Shown in pieces: positions 58,850-64,000 of a DNA stretch of 64,000 bases (positions are counted from its first letter, which is position 1; every line of letters starts with the position of its first letter). The stretch covers positions 4,774,001 to 4,838,000 of the forward strand of contig NZ_VFPQ01000001.1 of NCBI RefSeq assembly GCF_006716785.1, in the 5' to 3' direction. A model generated the notes under the pieces. That model ran no database searches. It saw only the letters and a program-made list of their open reading frames with translations, and was not told the origin of the DNA. Position numbers and translations under genes: made by a program. The DNA is from Thermopolyspora flexuosa. GTDB lineage: Bacteria > Actinomycetota > Actinomycetes > Streptosporangiales > Streptosporangiaceae.

Positions 58850-61105
58850 GTGCGAGCTCGAGGTTGGGGCAGAACTTTCATGGCCGTTGTGCTCCGTGTC
58901 ATCAGGCTGGCCCTGGCGAGCGCGGTGGCGGGGGTGCTGATCGCCGCGATAGTCCTGCCCGCGGTCGGCGGTGCCGGGGTCACCGTGGTCTCCGTCACGA
59001 GGGAGCTGCGTATCGCCCCGGAGGAGCTCGACGAACCACCGCTGCCGGAGCGGACGGTGGTCCTCGACAAGAACGGCAAGCAGATCGCGCAGTTCTACTA
59101 CCAGTACCGGCAGTCGGTGCCGCTCTCGAAGGTCGCCGACGTGATGAAGAAGGCGATCGTCGAGATCGAGGACGCCCGGTTCTACGAGCACGGCGCGATC
59201 GACCTGGAGGGCATGGCCCGGGCGCTGTGGAAGAACCTGCAGAGCGGCGGGGTGAACGAGGGCGGTTCCTCGATCACCCAGCAGTACGTCAAGCAGGTTC
59301 TGGTCAACAAGGCGAAGACGAAGAAGGAGGCGGCGGCGGCGATCGCGCCCACGGTCAGCCGGAAGCTGAACGAGCTGCGCCACGCCCTCGCCATCGAGGA
59401 GAAGTACTCCAAGGACGAGATCCTCGAGAAGTACCTCAACATCTCCTACTTCGGCGCCGGCGCCTACGGCATCGAGGCCGCGGCCAAGCGGTTCTTCGGC
59501 AAGCACGCCTCCGAGCTCAAGCTGCACGAGGCGGCCACGCTCGCGGGAGCCGTACAGAACCCCACCCTCACCGACCCCTCCCGGGGCAAGGAGTTCCGCG
59601 AGCGGCTGCTCGCCCGCCGCAACGTCGTGCTCGACGTGATGTACAAGGGCGGCAAGATCACCTACGAGGAGCTGGTCGCCGCCAAGAAGAAGAAGCTCGG
59701 CTACAAGGGCTACGACATCTCCGGCGGCTGCGAGCGGAGCAAGTACCCGTACTTCTGCCTCTACGTCCAGCACGAGATCCTCAACAACAAGGCGTTCGGC
59801 AAGACCGTGAAGGAGCGCCGCGAGCTGCTCACCCGCGGCGGCCTCACGATCCGGACCACGATCGACCCGCACATGCAGAAGGCCGCCGAGCGGGCGATCC
59901 GGCAGTACGTCAAGCCGTCCGACAAACCGGTGGCCGCCGAGGCCCTCGTGGAGCCCGGCACCGGAAGGATCAAGGCGATGGCGGCGAGCCGGAGGTTCGG
60001 CAACAACAAGAAGAAGAACGAGTCGAACTACAACCTCGTCGCCGACTCGGCCCACGGCGGCGGCGCGGGCTTCCAGGCCGGCTCCACGTTCAAGGTCTTC
60101 ACGCTCGCCACGGCCCTGGAGAAGGGCATGCGGTTCGGCGACGGCTTCGAGGTGGGCGGCACCTACCAGGCGGCCGGGTACCACACGTTCCGCAACTGCA
60201 AGGGCGACCGGGTCGGCGACCCGAACCACGTGGTGCACAACGCCAGCGGCGAGGGCGGCGGCGGGTTCAAGAACCTGCAGACCGGCACCTGGGGCTCGGT
60301 GAACACCTTCTTCATGAAGCTCCAGGAGCGGGTCGGCCTCTGCGACGTGGTCAAGATGGCCAAGCGGCTCGGCATCAAGCGGGCCGACGGCAAGAAGCTC
60401 GGCGAGTACGAGACGTTCACCCTCGGCATCAACGAGATGGACCCGGTGACCGTCGCCAGCGCCTACGCCACCTTCGGCGCCCGCGGCACGTACTGCAAGC
60501 CGATGGCGATCACCTCGGTCACCGACCGGAACGGCAAGACGATCGAGTTCAAGCCGGACTGCAAGCAGGTGCTCGAGCCCGAGGTCGCCGACGCGGTGAA
60601 CCACATCCTGTCCGGCGTGTTCACCAAGGGCACGATGAGCGGCGTGGGCGGCATCGGCCGCGACGCGGCCGGCAAGACCGGGACCACCGACGAGTACCGC
60701 GCGGCCTGGTTCGCCGGCTACACGCCCGACCTCGCCGCCGCGGTGAGCATCGGCGACCCACGCGGCTCGTACAAGTACCCGCTGCGCAACGTCGTCATCG
60801 GCGGCCGGTACTACCCGCAGGTGTTCGGCGCCTCGATCTCCGGCCCGATCTGGAAGCAGACGATGCTGCGGGCGCTGTCCGGGACCCCGGCGTCGTCGTT
60901 CATCCGGCCGGACATGTCCCGCTTCGGCGGCTGCACCGGCGGCTGCCCGAAGAAGAAGCCCAAGGACCGCGACGGCGACGGTGAGGACGACGGTGACGAG
61001 ACCGGTACCGGCGACGAGGTGGACGAGGCCGACGACGGCTTCTTCACCCAGCGCAACCCCTTCGGCCGGAGGGGCGGCGACCGGTCCGGCGGCCCGGGTC
61101 GCTGA
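58850..61105 (+). CDS. Bifunctional penicillin-binding protein (class A, PonA2-like)
   Basis: 751 residues. A transmembrane helix (about 12-40) precedes a GT51 transglycosylase domain with catalytic Glu107 (IEDARFYEHG), GSSITQQYVKQ and RKLNELRHALAIEEKYSK. The transpeptidase domain has S-T-F-K with Ser412, the SVN motif (GSVNTFF) and KTGTTDEYRAAWFAGYTP. After about 690 the tail is acidic (DGDGEDDGDETGTGDEVDEA). It polymerises and crosslinks peptidoglycan. Orthologue of PonA2 (Rv3682) by position. GTG 58850 or ATG 58880 as start. Confidence 0.95.
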   Translation: MRARGWGRTFMAVVLRVIRLALASAVAGVLIAAIVLPAVGGAGVTVVSVTRELRIAPEELDEPPLPERTVVLDKNGKQIAQFYYQYRQSVPLSKVADVMKKAIVEIEDARFYEHGAIDLEGMARALWKNLQSGGVNEGGSSITQQYVKQVLVNKAKTKKEAAAAIAPTVSRKLNELRHALAIEEKYSKDEILEKYLNISYFGAGAYGIEAAAKRFFGKHASELKLHEAATLAGAVQNPTLTDPSRGKEFRERLLARRNVVLDVMYKGGKITYEELVAAKKKKLGYKGYDISGGCERSKYPYFCLYVQHEILNNKAFGKTVKERRELLTRGGLTIRTTIDPHMQKAAERAIRQYVKPSDKPVAAEALVEPGTGRIKAMAASRRFGNNKKKNESNYNLVADSAHGGGAGFQAGSTFKVFTLATALEKGMRFGDGFEVGGTYQAAGYHTFRNCKGDRVGDPNHVVHNASGEGGGGFKNLQTGTWGSVNTFFMKLQERVGLCDVVKMAKRLGIKRADGKKLGEYETFTLGINEMDPVTVASAYATFGARGTYCKPMAITSVTDRNGKTIEFKPDCKQVLEPEVADAVNHILSGVFTKGTMSGVGGIGRDAAGKTGTTDEYRAAWFAGYTPDLAAAVSIGDPRGSYKYPLRNVVIGGRYYPQVFGASISGPIWKQTMLRALSGTPASSFIRPDMSRFGGCTGGCPKKKPKDRDGDGEDDGDETGTGDEVDEADDGFFTQRNPFGRRGGDRSGGPGR

Positions 61106-61199
61106 CCCGGCGCGCCGTACGGCCTGACGACCACCCGGCCCGCCGCCGACCGGGCCGCCGCCAGAGGCGCCCGCTCGGCCGGCGGGTCCTGCCGTCTCG

Positions 61200-61655
61200 T
61201 CAGCCGGAGAGGCGTGCGCGCACCGCGGCGGCGACCCGGCTGCCCTCGGCGCGCCCGGCCACCTTCGGGTTGAGGACCTTCATCACCTGGCCCATCGCGC
61301 GCGGGCCCTCGGCGCCGGTCTCCGCGATCGCCTCCTCCACGAGCCGGTTCAGCTCCTCGTCGGTGAGCTGGGCGGGCAGGTACTCCTCGAGCACCGCCTT
61401 CTCCGCCAGCTCCGCCTCCGCCCGGTCCTGACGCCCGGCGTTCGCGAAGGCCTCCGCCGCCTCCCGGCGCTTCTTCGCCTCCTTGGTCAGCACCTTGACG
61501 ATCTCCTCGTCGGAGAGCTCCCGGGCGGCCTTGCCGGCCACCTCCTCGGTGCTGATCGCGGCGAGCGCCAACCGTATGGTCCGCGTCCGTACCTCGTCGC
61601 GGTTCTTCATGGCGGCCGAAAGATCGGCCTTCAGCTTGTCCTTCAGCGAACTCAT
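61200..61655 (-). CDS. GatB/YqeY domain protein
   Basis: 151 residues: SSLKDKLKADLSAAMKNRDE, TRTIRLALAAISTEE, EYLPAQLTDEELNRLVEEAI and GQVMKVLNPKVAGRAEGSRV, the YqeY signature related to the tail of GatB. Exact role unknown; the fold can bind tRNA in GatB. ATG at 61655 (MSSLKDKLK) chosen, with in-frame ATG at 61664 possible. It is divergent from the metallophosphoesterase gene with only 40 bases between starts, the actinobacterial arrangement. Confidence 0.93.
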   Translation of the reverse strand: MSSLKDKLKADLSAAMKNRDEVRTRTIRLALAAISTEEVAGKAARELSDEEIVKVLTKEAKKRREAAEAFANAGRQDRAEAELAEKAVLEEYLPAQLTDEELNRLVEEAIAETGAEGPRAMGQVMKVLNPKVAGRAEGSRVAAAVRARLSG

Positions 61656-61695
61656 GGGGACCATCTTGCCGCGTCGCATGGGGCATCATGTTCGG

Positions 61696-62625
61696 GTGAG
61701 GAAAGCCGTGGCCGTTCCCTTGTCCGTGCTGGGCGTCGGCGTCGCCGGTCTCGCCTACGCGTCGATCGTCGAGCGCAACTGGTTCCGGCTGCGCCGGTTC
61801 GACGTACCCGTGCTCGAGCCGGGACGCCGGCCGATCCGCATCCTGCACCTGTCGGACCTGCACCTCACCCCGGGCCGCAGGCGGCTGATCGAGTGGGTGC
61901 GGTCGCTCGAGGCGCTCCGCCCCGACCTGGTGGTGAACACCGGGGACACGATCGCCCACCCGGACGCCATCCCGGCCTACCTGCGGGCCGTGGAGCCGCT
62001 GCTGTCCCGTCCGGGCGTGTTCGTGTACGGCTCGAACGACCTGTACGCGCCGCGGTTCAAGAACCCGGCCCGCTACCTGTGGCGGACCTCCAAGCGCGAC
62101 GTGCTCCGGGAGGAGCCCTCCCTGCCCTGGGAGGAGCTGGGCGCGAGCATGACCGCGGCGGGCTGGCTCGACCTGAACAACCGGGTCGCCCGCATCAAGG
62201 TGGGCGACCTCGACGTGCACGTCGGCGGCATCCACGACTCGCACATCGACCGCGACCGGTACGACGAGATCGCCGGCCAGGCGCCCGGGGACGCCGACCT
62301 GCGCCTCGGCGTGATGCACTCGCCCGAGCCGCGCAACCTCACCCGGTTCGCCGAGGACGGCTACGACCTGCTGCTCGCGGGCCACACCCACGGCGGGCAG
62401 CTCTGCGTGCCGTTCTACGGCGCCCTCGTCACCAACTGCGGAATCGACCGCGCCCGGGCCAAGGGCCTGCACCGGCACGGCTCCGCCTGGCTGCACGTTT
62501 CCGCAGGTCTGGGCACCTCGCCGTACGCCCCGGTCCGGTTCTCCTGCCCGCCGGAGGCCACCCTCCTCACCCTCGTCGCCCGCCCGCCGAAAAGGAGAGG
62601 CACGAGCACCTCCAGAGTCCGGTAG
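61696..62625 (+). CDS. Metallophosphoesterase, membrane-anchored
   Basis: 309 residues. N-terminal anchor VRKAVAVPLSVLGVGVAGLA, then the calcineurin-like motifs: LHLSDLHL (D-x-H), VVNTGDT (G-D), YGSNDLYAP (G-N-D; the usual H is D-L), and GHTHGGQLCVPF. It resembles YkuE-type phosphoesterases; orthologue Rv3683 by position. GTG at 61696 lacks a Shine-Dalgarno and may be read from a leaderless transcript. Substrate unknown. Confidence 0.9.
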   Translation: MRKAVAVPLSVLGVGVAGLAYASIVERNWFRLRRFDVPVLEPGRRPIRILHLSDLHLTPGRRRLIEWVRSLEALRPDLVVNTGDTIAHPDAIPAYLRAVEPLLSRPGVFVYGSNDLYAPRFKNPARYLWRTSKRDVLREEPSLPWEELGASMTAAGWLDLNNRVARIKVGDLDVHVGGIHDSHIDRDRYDEIAGQAPGDADLRLGVMHSPEPRNLTRFAEDGYDLLLAGHTHGGQLCVPFYGALVTNCGIDRARAKGLHRHGSAWLHVSAGLGTSPYAPVRFSCPPEATLLTLVARPPKRRGTSTSRVR

Positions 62626-62650
62626 ACTGTCGGAGGCAACAGCGCCGCAC

Positions 62651-62727
62651 CGGGGTGTAGCGCAGCTTGGCAGCGCGCTTCGTTCGGGACGAAGAGGCCG
62701 TGGGTTCAAATCCCGCCACCCCGACCA
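62651..62727 (+). tRNA. tRNA-Pro, anticodon CGG
   Basis: 77 bases with encoded CCA. Acceptor stem CGGGGTG (62651-62657) with CACCCCG (62717-62723), anticodon arm CTTCG-TTCGGGA-CGAAG giving anticodon CGG, and T-arm with GTTCAAATC. It reads codon CCG, the commonest Pro codon in this window. A strong terminator follows five bases later. Confidence 0.97.
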
Positions 62728-62731
62728 GGTC

Positions 62732-62769
62732 AAGGCCACCTGTGATCCACAGGTGGCCTTCTGGTTTTT
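62732..62769 (+). terminator. Intrinsic terminator behind tRNA-Pro
   Basis: Perfect 13-bp stem AAGGCCACCTGTG / CACAGGTGGCCTT (62732-62744, 62748-62760) with a 3-base loop, followed by CTGGTTTTTC. One of the few classical U-tract terminators in this high-GC window. Confidence 0.95.
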
Positions 62770-62897
62770 CCGGACGGTGTCACGTGCGGCGATCCGCCCC
62801 GAATCGGGGAAACCGCTTCGCGATAATGCACGCTATTCCTACTTGAATAGTGGATAATACTTCCGTGACCTTACTATCAGCGGATCAGGAAGTCGTT

Positions 62898-64000
62898 GTG
62901 CGATCTGCGGCGCCGTCGGAAGCGCTGGTCGGGTTCACCGTCGGGGTGACCGCGACGCGGCGTGGCGAGGAGCTGGGCACGCTGCTCGCCGGGCGGGGAG
63001 CGCGGGTCATTCACGCGCCGGCGATCCGGTACGTGTCGGTCGCCGAGGAGGGCGGGCTGCTCGAGGCGACCCGGGCGTGCCTGGCCGCTCCCGTCGACGA
63101 CGTGGTGGTCACCACCGGCGGCGGGTTCCGGAGCTGGCTGACGGCCGCCGAGGGCTGGGGGCTGGCGGACGACCTCCTCGACCGGTTCGCGGCCGCCAGG
63201 CTGCTCGTGCGCGGCACCCAGGCGCGGGGCGCGGTCCACGCCGCCGGGCTGTACCCGGACGGCGCGCTGGAGCCGTCCACCACCCGGGAGATCCTCGACC
63301 ACCTGCTGCGCGAGGGCGTGCGCGGGCGGCGCATCGTCGTCCAGCCGTACGGCGAGCCGCTCCCTGGCTTCACGGCGGCGCTGCGGGACGCCGGGGCGGA
63401 GGTCATCGAGGCGCCGGTGTACCGCTGGCGGCCCGCCGCCGATCTGGCGCCGCTGCGGCGGCTGATCCGGCTGGCCACCGCCCGGATGGTGGACGCGATC
63501 GTCTTCACCACCGCGCACGCCGTACGGACCGTGCTCGACGTCGCCCGCCGGGACGGGGTGGAGGACGCGCTGCTGGAGGCGTTCCGCGACTCGGTGACCG
63601 CCGCGTGCGTGGGCCCGACCGCCGCGGCCCCGCTGGAGGCGCGGGGCGTGCTCGCGCTGCGGCCCGAGTCGCCCCGGCTGGGCTGGCTCGTCCGCGACCT
63701 CGCCGCGTACCTGCCGAGGTACGCGGTCACCCGGGTGGTCGCCGCGGGCCACCACCTCGAGATCCGGGGGCACGCGGTCCTCGTGGACGGCACGCCGCGG
63801 CAGATCCCGCCCGCGCCGATGGCCCTGCTGAAGCGGCTCGCGGTCTCGCCCGGCGCCGTGGTCACCCGTCCCGAGCTGCTCGCCCGGCTGCCCACCCGGG
63901 CGTCGGGGTCGGCCGAGCACGCGGTCGAGATGGCGATCACCCGGCTCCGGCAGGCCCTCGGCTCGGCCCAGATCATCGAGACGATCGTCAAGCGGGGATA
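62898..64000 (+). CDS. Uroporphyrinogen-III synthase fused to winged-helix DNA-binding domain, 3' end missing
   Basis: 367 codons visible before the window ends. The HemD part (about 1-260) includes GFTVGVTATRRGEELGTLLA, VDDVVVTTGGGFRSWL, RGRRIVVQPYGEPLPGFTAA, AIVFTTAHAVRTVLDVA and TAACVGPTAAAPLEARGV. The C-terminal about 100 residues form an OmpR/PhoB-type winged helix (RGHAVLVDGTPRQIPPAPMA, VVTRPELLARLP, AVEMAITRLRQAL, ETIVKRG), lacking only the last residues. Such fusions in actinomycetes are usually regulators linked to nitrogen metabolism. GTG at 62898 follows AGGAAG. Confidence 0.93.
   Translation, partial: MRSAAPSEALVGFTVGVTATRRGEELGTLLAGRGARVIHAPAIRYVSVAEEGGLLEATRACLAAPVDDVVVTTGGGFRSWLTAAEGWGLADDLLDRFAAARLLVRGTQARGAVHAAGLYPDGALEPSTTREILDHLLREGVRGRRIVVQPYGEPLPGFTAALRDAGAEVIEAPVYRWRPAADLAPLRRLIRLATARMVDAIVFTTAHAVRTVLDVARRDGVEDALLEAFRDSVTAACVGPTAAAPLEARGVLALRPESPRLGWLVRDLAAYLPRYAVTRVVAAGHHLEIRGHAVLVDGTPRQIPPAPMALLKRLAVSPGAVVTRPELLARLPTRASGSAEHAVEMAITRLRQALGSAQIIETIVKRG

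Overview
The window is chromosomal DNA of a high-GC actinomycete. Codon use is strongly G/C-ending, GTG starts and 4-base stop/start overlaps are common, and marker genes typical of the phylum are present: bldG, a wblA/whiB4-type regulator, hspR, bS22 and DUF397/XRE pairs. Gene order matches two conserved actinobacterial neighbourhoods, so an organism near Streptosporangiales is a reasonable inference, but species cannot be read from the sequence. No rRNA genes, CRISPR arrays, complete insertion sequences or origin were seen. One tRNA gene (Pro, CGG) is present.

Layout. 1-7.6 kb (minus): an alpha/beta hydrolase lacking its nucleophile, then the operon HTH protein / bS22 / SDR epimerase / PlsC-type acyltransferase, a phosphatase-like protein, an AcuC-type deacetylase, and the proline genes proC and PRODH. 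7.8-15.3 kb (plus): a lipoprotein and the heat-shock operon dnaK-grpE-dnaJ-hspR followed by clpB, with a TTGACA/TAACAT promoter framed by two HAIR operators. 15.4-17.7 kb: a secreted protein, a TPR protein and a TetR regulator. 17.8-22.1 kb is a lower-GC accessory island. It holds two DUF397 genes, an XRE/DUF5753 regulator, two tandem copies of a leader plus 78-codon gene at an exact 1,477-base spacing, a decayed second XRE gene between them, and a membrane protein resembling those found beside actinomycete plasmid-transfer genes.

22.2-34.8 kb: a DUF2231-Rieske fusion, a TSUP permease, an ABC ATPase, serB, a SixA-like phosphatase, a K+-independent H+-pyrophosphatase, the bldG/anti-sigma pair and a DUF1998-type helicase. 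35.8-41.9 kb (minus): a Tad/Flp-type pilus cluster in the order ssd, tadA, tadB, tadC, DUF4244 pilin, tadE, tadE-like; a fragment of tadE is duplicated inside it. 41.9-43.2 kb is gene-free but structured and may hold a 6S-like RNA. 43.2-62.6 kb: a degenerate Fic-fold protein, acs, a holin-like protein, an epoxide hydrolase, DUF309, MarP-type protease, NUDIX, nth, crp, MBL, NUDIX, RidA, DUF4177, two ArsA-like ATPases, WblA, a bifunctional PBP, YqeY and a metallophosphoesterase. This order is shared with Streptomyces and mycobacteria (Rv3667-Rv3683 region). The window ends with tRNA-Pro, a textbook terminator and a HemD-winged-helix fusion cut by the window edge.

The most unusual signal is the near-identical leader (19671-19748 and 21148-21225) in front of the two 78-codon genes. 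It can fold in two mutually exclusive ways, one hiding and one exposing the Shine-Dalgarno sequence, and it is better conserved than the genes it precedes.
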